Origin: CAZCCV01 sp964497515
Lineage (GTDB): Bacteria; Armatimonadota; UBA5829; DTLH01
Direction: 5' to 3'
Length of the DNA: 56,283 nt
Assembly: GCA_964497515.1 (NCBI GenBank)
Contig: CAZCCV010000015.1
Span: 1 to 56,283, forward strand
Positions within the stretch are counted from its first letter, which is position 1. Each line of letters starts with the position of its first letter. This document shows positions 27,801 to 35,212 of this stretch, one piece after another. The notes below the pieces were generated by a model. That model saw nothing but the letters and a program-made list of their open reading frames with translations, had not been told where the DNA came from and made no database searches. The translations under genes and the position numbers were made by a program.

Positions 27801-27953
27801 ATCTCCGATGCTTTCGAAGGAGCCATTGTAGAGCCAGCCTCCTTCATCAACCGGAATAGAGGGCAGAGAGAAATGAACAACCAGAGCGGCGGTGACAGCC
27901 ACAAGTGCAACTATAATGAATGGTAGTAGTCGATAGAAGCTCAGTCTTCTCAT
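24834..27953 (-). CDS. large membrane-anchored protein with CBM-like and alpha/alpha-toroid-like regions
   Basis: The 1039-aa protein has one N-terminal membrane helix (about 8-30) and then a jelly-roll domain opening with GWLYNGSFES (CBM-like, about 35-200). A CARDB-like beta domain (about 205-310), a long beta region (about 310-590), and an all-helical part (about 600-930) follow. The helical part has repeated motifs such as ISRQNANGGWTFQPD and YLEKAVYWASTG that resemble alpha/alpha-toroid glycosidases or lyases. The short beta C-terminus resembles the cap of GH127-like enzymes. I cannot name a family. With GH127 next door a role in surface glycan binding or cleavage is likely (inference). 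ATG 27953 begins the membrane helix and is preferred over a TTG at 28013, which lacks an SD. A tiny lipoprotein gene lies upstream. Confidence 0.65.
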   Translation of the reverse strand: MRRLSFYRLLPFIIVALVAVTAALVVHFSLPSIPVDEGGWLYNGSFESIGDSRLPDGWQNNSEGRGTVVRITRDAFRGKKSVYMSSKAGSRATFASLPVWNLTVTKGVASFKYKAVASSLAGANLTFAVVPITAERKEGGGKRTVFTVPPEHINDDSWHTGSVAFDYTECPAVERIAVSFDINSANEQGTGEWIIDDATIEPDKAWLDPQITIVGAAPSEGILLASSGRAEGTCTIINSGQKEARDVEVTVEISTFSDGHKVATVREERSIPSIAEGSTASIKWIGPPLQKGWLRVKATAGNDSYSSWTPVRTNVAKTPEAHSLTIGDTTRRLILDQEQPALLRFFVRDREWKEVARAPWLVRVQTDDHSAEVWTPANATIRDNTITITEFRKAGSLKPVDWKAEMTLFFDDRNGEFVVSLDARPHQKTNLRLLQLPTVLVGEGSTGGEKNSAIFPGVEFLGPNERSSGVRALLPPESNRWSPHPYMVTIPLMAVQTDDATVALRWDPLANWYKGNNCPTPLFASPNFLDGQQNHKLSIFVPAIPQYVAKNGVQASRPIAIDGSIRIKAAILMEPNRTPLSIVKDWATRFPDWKDTTPPRNRASEAELVAKALTETIWNKDAEAWERVKTWKPEANAEILVTSLRLARKIDNRKLRARLIDRVQRVIRRHGRDLTDLDAAFAVGGLPEAVGALKEQAYEAISRQNANGGWTFQPDKEHENLGKRGDTEVGISATELIPILRYAEVTRDKKAIQSVRIALAYMDRFSIPAGAQMWECPLYAPDMLAASKAIDAYLAGYRITGNKRYLEKAVYWASTGLPFIYLWAAPDRPIMQGASIPIFGGTQFTRSWIGVAVQWNGLDYASSLYDLAEYDSSFDWAALARTITCSAMRQQALEGNNLGLYPDVWSLISNRSGDPWLNPAIISKNLWKAKGDKWVTTRRMAELSLTLPESAEVRRSANRITIAFTRKPLLESDCLLLSGVNHVPQIRVNNNTLKRVKDLSAVKSGVAFDAKERLLYAKVQHSGAAKLVIELAGEPDANR

Positions 27954-27976
27954 AGTCAGCCACTTTGGCGATGAGA

Positions 27977-28056
27977 TGAGGCCGCCACAAACGACGGCCT
28001 CACGAGGGATCAATTGGCCTGGTTGGCCTGTGGTAATGGAACCCCAACTGGGTTCC
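27977..28056 (-). other. two hairpins in the intercistronic region of the glycan operon
   Basis: TGAGGCCG (27977-27984) pairs with CGGCCTCA (27995-28002), and GGAACCC (28038-28044) pairs with GGGTTCC (28050-28056). Neither is followed by a T-run on the minus strand, so they look like RNA-processing or stabilising structures rather than terminators. A 9-bp near-perfect tandem (TTGGCCTGG) lies between them at 28014-28031. Confidence 0.5.
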
Positions 28057-28070
28057 TAGAGTGCAAAGCC

Positions 28071-28148
28071 TCATGTGCCTGGCCCAGCGCATCCAGCGAG
28101 TAGTGCCAGACTCAGAAGCAGAAATAGAAACTTTATAATGTTATTCAT
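28071..28148 (-). CDS. 25-residue lipoprotein-like micropeptide
   Basis: Reading from ATG 28148 gives a 25-aa peptide, MNNIIKFLFLLLSLALLAGC plus AGPGT. It has a positive start, a hydrophobic core and a perfect lipobox LAGC with Cys at residue 20, leaving a mature lipopeptide of only six residues. An unusually strong SD, AGGAGGTGAT, lies 7 nt upstream, which argues for real translation. It has the shape of entericidin-like micro-lipoproteins, though I see no specific homology. It is the first reading frame after hisI and lies upstream of the 1039-aa and GH127 genes, so it could also act as a leader peptide. Unspecified: whether it is made and lipidated. Confidence 0.6.
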   Translation of the reverse strand: MNNIIKFLFLLLSLALLAGCAGPGT

Positions 28149-28185
28149 CGGCGAAATCACCTCCTCTTACCAATATACAACAGAC

Positions 28186-28201
28186 CAGTATCCGCATACT
28201 G
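28186..28201. promoter_or_regulatory. palindromic operator candidate upstream of the glycan operon
   Basis: CAGTATccgcATACTG has perfect 6-bp arms around a 4-nt centre. It lies just upstream of a TATATT -10-like box (28168-28173, minus strand) and the micro-lipoprotein SD. No good -35 is seen, so this promoter may need an activator. Confidence 0.4.
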
Positions 28202-28219
28202 TTAAGTAGGCGCGCGATT

Positions 28220-28591
28220 CTATTCTCTTACTGGTTCGCCTCTTACCACTATCTCATCGGTATCTTTCAGATATTCCCTGAAATAACAGGTGAAATAGTT
28301 CTTGTGGCAAGCAGCCACTTTCTGATCAATTCTAATGACCAGAGATTTGCCTTCGCAGTCAATACAGATGGATTTGACCGTCTGAGTGTGCCCGGAAGTC
28401 TCACCTTTCATCATCAGTCGTCCTGCACTTCTTCGAAAGACGTGTACCAGCCCCGTCTCAAGGGTGCGGTCGAGTGCTTCTCGGTTCATATAACAAAGGG
28501 TTAACACCTGTCCCGACGTATCGTCTTGGATAACCGCCGGGATCAGCCCCTGATCGTTCATTACAAGCGAATCGAACAATTTCAGTTCCAT
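28220..28591 (-). CDS. hisI: phosphoribosyl-AMP cyclohydrolase HisI
   Basis: The 123-aa enzyme catalyses the third step of histidine biosynthesis, opening the adenine ring of phosphoribosyl-AMP. It shows the zinc cysteines and metal-binding text of the family: SICIDCEGKS (about 85) and ACHKNYFTCYF (about 104-114), plus MNREALDRTLETG near the start. It has no HisE part, so phosphoribosyl-ATP pyrophosphohydrolase must be encoded elsewhere. The ATG overlaps the hisF stop region by 10 nt, so translation is coupled. The other his genes are not in the window. Confidence 0.95.
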   Translation of the reverse strand: MELKLFDSLVMNDQGLIPAVIQDDTSGQVLTLCYMNREALDRTLETGLVHVFRRSAGRLMMKGETSGHTQTVKSICIDCEGKSLVIRIDQKVAACHKNYFTCYFREYLKDTDEIVVRGEPVRE

Positions 28592-29355
28592 ATGCTCCTT
28601 ACTGTGATGCCTCGCCCAGCTAGATACTCTTTGATCTGTCTAATGCTGTAGGTTCGGAAGTGGACAATCGATGCCACCAGTGCGGCATCTGCTCCGCCTG
28701 CAGTGAGCGCATCGTAGATATGTTCCAGCGTTCCCGCACCGCCCGAAGCGATTACCGGAAGCCCAACTGAATCAGCAACAGCTCTGGTAAGCTCTATATC
28801 GTATCCGGCCTGTGTTCCGTCGCCGTCCATGCTGGTAAGCAGTATCTCGCCGGCTCCCAACTTTTCGGCCTCAACAGCCCAGGCGATAGCATCTTTTCCT
28901 GTAGGTGTCTTCCCTCCGTGGGTGAAGACCTCCCACGACAGACCACCCGACATCGCACGCCTAGCATCTATTGCCAACACCACACACTGTGAGCCAAATG
29001 TCTCCGCCGCCTCGGTGAGAAGTTTCGGATTGCTGATAGCGGCGGTATTTACACTCACCTTGTCAGCGCCAGCAAGGAGTATAGCTCTAAAGTCTTCCAC
29101 AGTGCTTATGCCGCCACCTACAGTGAACGGAATGCACACTTTTTTCGCTGTGTGGCTTGCTACGTCTACGATAGTCTTTCGTTGCTCGTTGGTCGCCGTA
29201 ATATCCAGAAACGCGAGCTCATCCGCACCTTCGGCGTCATATAGCGCAGCCAGCTCGACGGGATCTCCAGCATCTCGAAGATCCACGAAATTCGTGCCTT
29301 TAACTACCCTGCCTCCCTTTACGTCGAGACAAGGGATAATTCTCTTTGCAAGCAT
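28582..29355 (-). CDS. hisF: imidazole glycerol phosphate synthase cyclase subunit HisF
   Basis: The 257-aa TIM-barrel enzyme has the two catalytic aspartates in IPCLDVKGG (Asp11) and AIDARR (Asp130). The phosphate-binding loops TVGGGIST and IASGGAGTLEH are also present. With HisH it turns PRFAR and glutamine into imidazole glycerol phosphate and AICAR. The ATG at 29355 has no SD. A promoter with -10 TAAACT ends only 6 nt before it, which suggests a leaderless mRNA. The gene is first in a hisF-hisI operon. Confidence 0.96.
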   Translation of the reverse strand: MLAKRIIPCLDVKGGRVVKGTNFVDLRDAGDPVELAALYDAEGADELAFLDITATNEQRKTIVDVASHTAKKVCIPFTVGGGISTVEDFRAILLAGADKVSVNTAAISNPKLLTEAAETFGSQCVVLAIDARRAMSGGLSWEVFTHGGKTPTGKDAIAWAVEAEKLGAGEILLTSMDGDGTQAGYDIELTRAVADSVGLPVIASGGAGTLEHIYDALTAGGADAALVASIVHFRTYSIRQIKEYLAGRGITVRSIWN

Positions 29356-29361
29356 AAACCA

Positions 29362-29390
29362 AGTTTACCAGCAGGAGGCCGTGTTGACAA
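29362..29390 (-). promoter_or_regulatory. hisF promoter, predicted leaderless
   Basis: On the minus strand TTGTCA (29385-29390), a 17-nt spacer and TAAACT (29362-29367) are followed 6 nt later by the hisF ATG. An inverted repeat, TTACCAGC (29365-29372) and GCTGGTAA (29391-29398), overlaps the promoter and could be an operator. Confidence 0.55.
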
Positions 29391-29622
29391 GCTGGTAAGG
29401 GTGAGATGCTCTGGGTTGCCATTCGTCTGCAAAATCTGATACCCTTTTGACGTTGGTGGTTCGTTGCCTCTCTCGATGCGTGTTCCAGCCGATTGATTCT
29501 GCGCGGGTTTGTGCTGTACCACCACAAGTCTCTGCCATTGGTTCCTAAGGCAGCGATTAGAGACACTATTAAGTGACAGCAGAAGGCCTGACGATACCGA
29601 AGCTGTTTGGAGGTTACAATTC

Positions 29623-30792
29623 GTGGAAGCTGGGAACTCACTCATCTATCTGATACTGATCCTGTTAGCAGCAAAGATCGGTGGAGAACTGGCGGAGCGT
29701 CTCAAACAGCCGGCAGTGCTTGGCGAATTGTTGTTTGGTGTGCTTCTGGGGCTTTCTCCACTGCGACACGCAGTAAACAACTCCGCTATAGTCTTCGTCG
29801 GTTCCATTGGCATAATGCTTCTGCTGTTCGAAGTGGGACTCGAGAGCAAACTGAGTGATTTTCTCAAAGTTGGTCAATCCGCGATGCTTGTTGCCGCTCT
29901 GGGTGTTGTTGCTCCTTTTGTAGCAGGATTTGCACTCACGTACGCACTGCGAGGCGACCATCAACAGGCATTGTTCCTCGGTGCAACTCTCACTGCTACC
30001 AGCATCGGTATTACTACAAGAGTGCTTTCGGATATTGGCCGTATGAATACGACCGAAGGCAGGATAATCATCGGTGCAGCGGTCATAGATGACGTCCTGG
30101 GGTTGTTGATTCTCGCTGTCGTGCTCCAGATTGTCAAGAATGGCCACGCCGATGTTGTAGCAGTCAGCAAGGCCGTGGCAGTTGCAATCGTATTTCTGGT
30201 TGGCTCTATATGGGTTGGTATTCGTTTCGCCCCGTCGTTCGCTGCGTTCGCGAAGAGACTCAAGACTGGCGGGGTTCTAGTCAGCCTGTCGTTTATGTTC
30301 TGTCTGGTGCTCGCGTTCAGTGCAGAGAAGCTCGGTCTAGCAGAGATAATAGGTGCGTTCGCTGCGGGTCTTGTGCTGGCGTCCACTCAGCACCGTGTCC
30401 GAATCCACGAACAGATCAAACCAGTTGCCGACATTTTTGTGCCAGTATTCTTCGTGCTTGTCGGGCTGCAGGTTAGCCTGAAAGATATGAACCCGTTTAA
30501 TCCAGATCACAGCGGCGTTGTGCTCCTCGGGTTAGGGCTGCTTGTTCTTGCTATCATCGGAAAACTGGTGTCAGGGCTGGGGGTCACCGTGCGCGGCATC
30601 AACCGACTTGCCGTCGGCGTTGGAATGATCCCCCGAGGCGAAGTGGGGCTCATCTTTGCGAGCATTGGGCTGCGCGAAAAGATTGTGCCGTCGGATCTCT
30701 ACGGGCAGTTAATTCTAATCGTCTTTGTAACGACCCTCGTCACACCGTCGCTTCTCACAAAACTGATGCGCAAACGTTCTGTCAGCGCCTGA
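29623..30792 (+). CDS. CPA2-family cation/proton antiporter (KefB/NapA-like)
   Basis: The 389-aa membrane protein has about 12-13 predicted helices and no cytoplasmic TrkA-N domain. Motifs of the CPA2 exchanger family are present: KQPAVLGELLFGVLLG (TM2), FEVGLES, the ATLTATSIGITTRVL stretch, and AAVIDDVLGLLIL with the paired aspartates that bind the cation. It would exchange Na+ or K+ for protons at the cytoplasmic membrane. GTG 29623 was chosen, with GGAGG 9 nt upstream; the reading frame from 29509 lacks an SD and would add 38 non-hydrophobic residues. It is convergent with the LOG gene with a 20-nt gap. Confidence 0.92.
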   Translation: MEAGNSLIYLILILLAAKIGGELAERLKQPAVLGELLFGVLLGLSPLRHAVNNSAIVFVGSIGIMLLLFEVGLESKLSDFLKVGQSAMLVAALGVVAPFVAGFALTYALRGDHQQALFLGATLTATSIGITTRVLSDIGRMNTTEGRIIIGAAVIDDVLGLLILAVVLQIVKNGHADVVAVSKAVAVAIVFLVGSIWVGIRFAPSFAAFAKRLKTGGVLVSLSFMFCLVLAFSAEKLGLAEIIGAFAAGLVLASTQHRVRIHEQIKPVADIFVPVFFVLVGLQVSLKDMNPFNPDHSGVVLLGLGLLVLAIIGKLVSGLGVTVRGINRLAVGVGMIPRGEVGLIFASIGLREKIVPSDLYGQLILIVFVTTLVTPSLLTKLMRKRSVSA

Positions 30793-30812
30793 TATAGTAA
30801 GAAACCCACAGA

Positions 30813-31637
30813 TCAGTGGCCGTTCGGCTTGAGAGCATTTCGTACCAGTTCAGGTAGAGCGCTCAGAATCAACTGCACAGTCTCTTTCGGTGAATCCGAC
30901 ATCTGCAGGAACTCCAGCTCTTCTCTGTCCACGGTTCGGGCACTGATAAGGCCGTTTAGCATCTTCGTAAGGTCTGCCCAGAACTCCCTGCCGTAGCAGA
31001 TTAAGGGGAAGGGGCCCATCTTCTTTGTTTGAATCAGTGTAGCTGCTTCAAACATCTCGTCCAGCGTTCCCAGCCCACCCGGCATAATGACAAATGCGCA
31101 CGAATACTTGACGAGCATTACTTTTCTAACGAAGAAATAGTGGAAGTCTATGCATTCGTCGAGGTATTTATTGGGCTCTTGCTCGTGTGGGAGCCTTATG
31201 TTACAGCCGACACTAAGGCCGTTTGCTTCTTGTGCACCGCGGTTGGCCGCTTCCATCAGCCCTGGGCCACCGCCAGTCATCACTGCGAATCCCGCCTCCG
31301 CAAGCTGGCGACCAAGTTCCACAGTCTGTTTGTAGTAAGGGTGACCCTCTCCGTATCTGGCTGACCCAAATACTGTGACCGCCGGCCCCAAGCCGTAAAG
31401 TGCCGCAAATCCGCTTATAAACTCGTCTGCTATATGTCTAAGCCGAGTCTCTTCGCGCTCCGGTGTCCGAACGTGCATCAAAAAGTCTCGGTCGCGGCTC
31501 ATTTCACTGCCGGCGGAGAGTTCGTAGCTCGTTGTTCCTCCAACTGTCCAGTATTCCTGCCATGCAGCTTCCCACGCTCTCAGCTTTCGAGCACCCACGA
31601 GCGGGCGGTTGTCTCGGCGTTTCCGTAATCTGCTCAT
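30813..31637 (-). CDS. LOG-family protein (TIGR00730 / cytokinin phosphoribohydrolase-like)
   Basis: About 274 aa. The Rossmann-like domain carries the family hallmark motifs MTGGGPGLMEAANRGA (about 120) and MPGGLGTLDE (about 188). Members hydrolyse nucleoside 5'-monophosphates at the N-glycosidic bond, releasing nucleobase and ribose 5-phosphate. Older annotation as lysine decarboxylase is obsolete. The start is uncertain. ATG 31637 leaves room for a promoter of the divergent nuo operon; the GTG at 31760 would come within 20 nt of nuoA. No convincing SD is seen at either. Confidence 0.88.
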   Translation of the reverse strand: MSRLRKRRDNRPLVGARKLRAWEAAWQEYWTVGGTTSYELSAGSEMSRDRDFLMHVRTPEREETRLRHIADEFISGFAALYGLGPAVTVFGSARYGEGHPYYKQTVELGRQLAEAGFAVMTGGGPGLMEAANRGAQEANGLSVGCNIRLPHEQEPNKYLDECIDFHYFFVRKVMLVKYSCAFVIMPGGLGTLDEMFEAATLIQTKKMGPFPLICYGREFWADLTKMLNGLISARTVDREELEFLQMSDSPKETVQLILSALPELVRNALKPNGH

Positions 31638-31778
31638 ACAGCATTGTTCCACATACTTCAGTTGCTTACCTGCAATACAGAGCGTGTTGGAGCAATTACG
31701 CTCAGTCACAAGTGCCTCGACAAGCTCATGTTTCGATGATCTCCAGAGGGGGAATACCACTGCGAGGAGACTGGTAGC

Positions 31779-32144
31779 TTGCTTGTTCAGTACATACCTT
31801 TCATAATTCTGTTCTTCGTCGCAGTAGTGTTTGCAGGTGGTGCTATTCTGCTATCGCGCATTCTCGGCCCCAAGAGTCCGAACGCAAAGAAGTATCTGCC
31901 CTATGAGTCGGGAATGGATGCAATCGGCGACACTGACGGGCGGTTCCGGATAAAGTTCTATCTGGTCGCTATTCTCTTCATTCTCTTCGACATTGAAATC
32001 ATCTTTCTTTATCCGTGGACAGTTGTCTATCTGTCGTCTGGGGCAGCTAAACTGTTTTTGCTTGGGGAGATGATAGCTTTTCTCGCCATTCTGATAGTCG
32101 GTTACGTTTATATTTGGCGGAAAGGTGCTCTCGATTGGGAATAG
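31779..32144 (+). CDS. nuoA: NADH-quinone oxidoreductase subunit A
   Basis: The 121-aa membrane subunit has three helices and the family text KYLPYESGMDAIGDTDGRF followed by FYLVAILFILFDIEIIFLYPW, which forms the loop near the quinone site and the second helix. It starts at TTG 31779 with GAGGAG 9 nt upstream. It heads the nuo operon, but nuoB, nuoC and nuoD do not follow; nuoE begins 56 nt later. Confidence 0.93.
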   Translation: MLVQYIPFIILFFVAVVFAGGAILLSRILGPKSPNAKKYLPYESGMDAIGDTDGRFRIKFYLVAILFILFDIEIIFLYPWTVVYLSSGAAKLFLLGEMIAFLAILIVGYVYIWRKGALDWE

Positions 32145-32200
32145 ACGTAACTTTTGGCTCAGCCGTCGTCGGGCAATCTCCGAAAGAGCGAGGAACCTCA

Positions 32201-32710
32201 ATGATTTCGGACAAAACGAGAGCTCGGATACTGGAGAGTAAACAGGCTTACCAGACCTCGAATTCGGCACTCCTTCCGGCATTGTACGCTGTTCAAGAAG
32301 AGGAAGGCTACGTCTCCGAAGAGGGTATGCTTGAAATCTCTCGGATTCTTGGAGTACCACACTCCGATGTCATCGGCGTTGCAACCTTCTACACAATGCT
32401 TCCCAGAAACCCACAGGGGCAGTTTGTCATTAACGTATGCACTACCCTTTCGTGTGCCCTACTTGGGGCAGAGCAAATTGTTGATTATCTCTCTCGTAAG
32501 CTCGGAATTAAGGTCGGGGAGACCACACCGGATGGCTTGTTCACTTTCAGTGCTGTTCAGTGTCTCGGCAACTGTGGGAAATCCCCGGTTATGATGGTCG
32601 GGGACAAAAACTACGAGAACCTGACTTATGAGAACGTTGATGCGATACTGGAGAGCCATCGCCAGAGTGCAGAGTCTTTGCCTGCAGACCCTGGCAAGGA
32701 CAAGGATTAG
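32201..32710 (+). CDS. nuoE: NADH-quinone oxidoreductase subunit E (2Fe-2S)
   Basis: The 169-aa peripheral subunit has a thioredoxin-like fold. Its [2Fe-2S] (N1a) ligands are visible as CTTLSC (about 87-92) and CLGNCG (about 124-129). ATG 32201 follows GAGGAA by about 6 nt; the longer in-frame start at 32114 would overlap nuoA. It lies directly after nuoA, an unusual junction, and 9 nt before nuoF, its usual partner in the NADH-oxidising module. Confidence 0.95.
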   Translation: MISDKTRARILESKQAYQTSNSALLPALYAVQEEEGYVSEEGMLEISRILGVPHSDVIGVATFYTMLPRNPQGQFVINVCTTLSCALLGAEQIVDYLSRKLGIKVGETTPDGLFTFSAVQCLGNCGKSPVMMVGDKNYENLTYENVDAILESHRQSAESLPADPGKDKD

Positions 32711-32719
32711 AGGCGTCCT

Positions 32720-34015
32720 ATGCGGATCGTGTTTAGTCACCTGGATGTCCCAGATATCGACAAACTGGATGTTTACCTTCGCGAAGGTGGATACAAAGCT
32801 GCCGAAACGTCTATCCGCTGGATGAGCCCGGATGACGTAATCGCTACCGTTACCAAGTCCGGGTTGAGAGGTCGAGGAGGCGCGGGTTTTCCAGCAGGTA
32901 AGAAGTGGGCGTTTATTCCCAAGGATCCCAGCCTCGAAAAATTCTTATGCTGTAACGCGGATGAAAGCGAGCCCGGCACGTTCAAAGACCACGAACTCAT
33001 GCTGCGTAACCCTCATCAGCTTATAGAGGGAATTATCATCGCCTGCTATGCAATAGGTGCACACCAGGCGTTCATTTTCATTCGTGGTGAGTTTGTAGAG
33101 CCAGCCAGAAAGTTGGAAGCTGCCCTTGCTGAAGCCCGCGAAAAGGGGCTTCTGGGTGAGCGGCTTTTCGGCTCTGATTATTCTCTTCAAATACAGGTGT
33201 ACCGCAGCGCTGGGGCTTACATTTGTGGGGAAGAAACCGCACTCCTGAATTCACTTGAAGGTTTAAGGGGAGAGCCGAGACTGAGACCTCCTTTCCCCGC
33301 GATAAAAGGGTTGTACGACAGCCCAACAGTCATAAACAATGTCGAAACACTGAGTAATGTGCCTCACATCATAAATAACGGTTCCGACTGGTTCGCCTCA
33401 ATCGGAACGGAAAAGAGTACCGGCACCAAGATAGTATGTATGAGCGGGCACGTCAAACGCCCTGGCAACTACGAAGTGCCGATGGGGACTTCTGCCAGAG
33501 ATCTGATTTACGAATACGCGGGGGGAATAATAGGCGACAAGAAGCTAAAGGCCTTCATTCCCGGTGGATCCTCGGTGCCGATGCTGCCTGCCGATCAGGT
33601 GGATGTTGGAATCGATTTTGAATCTATGGTTGCTGCCGGTTCAATGCTGGGCTCGGGTGCATTTATGGTGCTGCACGAGGATACTTGTATCGTCCACGCA
33701 ACGCTTAATATGGCCAAGTTCTATCAGCACGAGTCCTGTGGCAAGTGCACTCCCTGCAGAGAAGGCACCGCCTGGATGCGCTACCTGGTAGAAAGAATCG
33801 AGACAGGCACTGCAAAGATGGGCTATATCGACCTTCTGGTCGATGTTGCTAATAACATCAATGCACGTACGCTATGTGCACTCGGTGATGCATCGGTTCA
33901 ATCTGTGTTGTCGAGTATCAAGCATTTCCGCGATGAGTATGAGCGCCACATTACCGAGCGCGGTTGCCCGTTTGGCGAGCGAAACGGGTTCGAACTGCTC
34001 GGCGCTTATAAATGA
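32720..34015 (+). CDS. nuoF: NADH-quinone oxidoreductase subunit F (NADH/FMN)
   Basis: The 431-aa subunit binds NADH and FMN and carries the N3 [4Fe-4S] cluster. Motifs are GRGGAGFPAGKKW (about 52, nucleotide binding), CNADESEPGTFKDH, AYICGEETALLNSLEG, and ESCGKCTPCREG (about 338), with the later Cys in ARTLCALGD. Length and motifs are complete. It starts at ATG 32720 and is followed 3 nt later by nuoH. The gene for NuoG, which normally comes next, is missing. Confidence 0.96.
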   Translation: MRIVFSHLDVPDIDKLDVYLREGGYKAAETSIRWMSPDDVIATVTKSGLRGRGGAGFPAGKKWAFIPKDPSLEKFLCCNADESEPGTFKDHELMLRNPHQLIEGIIIACYAIGAHQAFIFIRGEFVEPARKLEAALAEAREKGLLGERLFGSDYSLQIQVYRSAGAYICGEETALLNSLEGLRGEPRLRPPFPAIKGLYDSPTVINNVETLSNVPHIINNGSDWFASIGTEKSTGTKIVCMSGHVKRPGNYEVPMGTSARDLIYEYAGGIIGDKKLKAFIPGGSSVPMLPADQVDVGIDFESMVAAGSMLGSGAFMVLHEDTCIVHATLNMAKFYQHESCGKCTPCREGTAWMRYLVERIETGTAKMGYIDLLVDVANNINARTLCALGDASVQSVLSSIKHFRDEYERHITERGCPFGERNGFELLGAYK

Positions 34016-34018
34016 GAT

Positions 34019-35212
34019 ATGCCTGAGATAATAATCTACATTGCAGTCAAGATAATCCTGGTAATCCTGGTCTTTATGCTCTGGATGCTGATGGTGCCGT
34101 TTCTCATTTGGTTAGAGCGAAAGGTCATTGCGGATATGCAGGTGCGCATAGGTCCAAACAGGGTGGGGCCTTTTGGTATTCTGCAGCCAATAGCGGATGC
34201 TCTCAAACTGATTATGAAAGAGGACATAACGCCATCGCGAGTAGATAAGTTGCTCTACGGGCTCGCTCCCGCAATGCTTATGATCCCTGCACTGCTCGCG
34301 ATTGCAGTCATTCCGATAGGTGGAACAGTCCACATTCTTGGTAGAGACATTTCTCTTCAGATTATGGGGGAGTATCGCGGCCCGGGTGGATTCTATGTGC
34401 CTGAACTCGATGCAGGAATACTTCTGGTGCTCGCTCTTTCGTCGCTCGGTGTATATGGCATTGTCGTTGCCGGTTGGTCGTCGGCAAACAAGTATTCGTT
34501 GCTTGGGGGTATGCGTTCGACAGCCCAGATGATTTCGTACGAACTGCCATTGGGTGTAGCGCTCGTGGGGTCGCTCATTCTTTCTGGGACGCTCAAACTG
34601 AACGGAATCGTCGAAGCCCAGAGTGGGTATGGCATATGGTTTGTCGTTCCGCAGATGCTGGCATTCATTGTTTTTCTGATTTCGGGGACAGCCGAGATCA
34701 ACCGCGCACCTTTTGATCTGCCGGAAGCAGAGCAGGAACTCATTGGCGGTTATCATACCGAGTATTCCAGCTTCAGATTTGCTATGTTCTTCATGGCCGA
34801 GTATGTGAATATGGTCACCGTCAGCGCGATAGCAGTCACGTTCTTCTGGGGAGGCTACAGGCTAATCGGCGACTTTGTTTGGCTGCAGCCTGTGTGGTTT
34901 TTGCTGAAGCTGATGGCTTTCCTGTACTTTTTCATTTGGATGCGAGGCAGTTGGCCGCGCGTTCGCTTTGATCAACTTATGCGTTTAGGTTGGAAGGTTA
35001 TGCTTCCGCTTGCTCTTGCAAATGTGTTTGTTACCGCTGGAGTGGTCGCATTCTGGCCGAAGAATGCTGCAATGGTTATGAGCATTGCGAGCATTGTTAT
35101 GGTCGCGTTGGCATTTGTGGGGCTCTCGCACGCTCTTTCACGGAGCATAAGGCGGACATCAATCGTTGAACTTCGGGTTGTAAAACCCAGCCTGGGGGAG
35201 GCCGAGCGATGA
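34019..35212 (+). CDS. nuoH: NADH-quinone oxidoreductase subunit H
   Basis: The 397-aa membrane subunit has eight helices and links the peripheral arm to the pump. Conserved text includes WLERKVIADMQVRIGPNRVG (about 31-50), the quinone-cavity loop NRAPFDLPEAEQELIGGYHTEY, and FFMAEY. The start overlaps the region right after the nuoF stop. nuoI, which usually follows nuoH, is absent, and nuoJ overlaps by the ATGA motif. Confidence 0.96.
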   Translation: MPEIIIYIAVKIILVILVFMLWMLMVPFLIWLERKVIADMQVRIGPNRVGPFGILQPIADALKLIMKEDITPSRVDKLLYGLAPAMLMIPALLAIAVIPIGGTVHILGRDISLQIMGEYRGPGGFYVPELDAGILLVLALSSLGVYGIVVAGWSSANKYSLLGGMRSTAQMISYELPLGVALVGSLILSGTLKLNGIVEAQSGYGIWFVVPQMLAFIVFLISGTAEINRAPFDLPEAEQELIGGYHTEYSSFRFAMFFMAEYVNMVTVSAIAVTFFWGGYRLIGDFVWLQPVWFLLKLMAFLYFFIWMRGSWPRVRFDQLMRLGWKVMLPLALANVFVTAGVVAFWPKNAAMVMSIASIVMVALAFVGLSHALSRSIRRTSIVELRVVKPSLGEAER

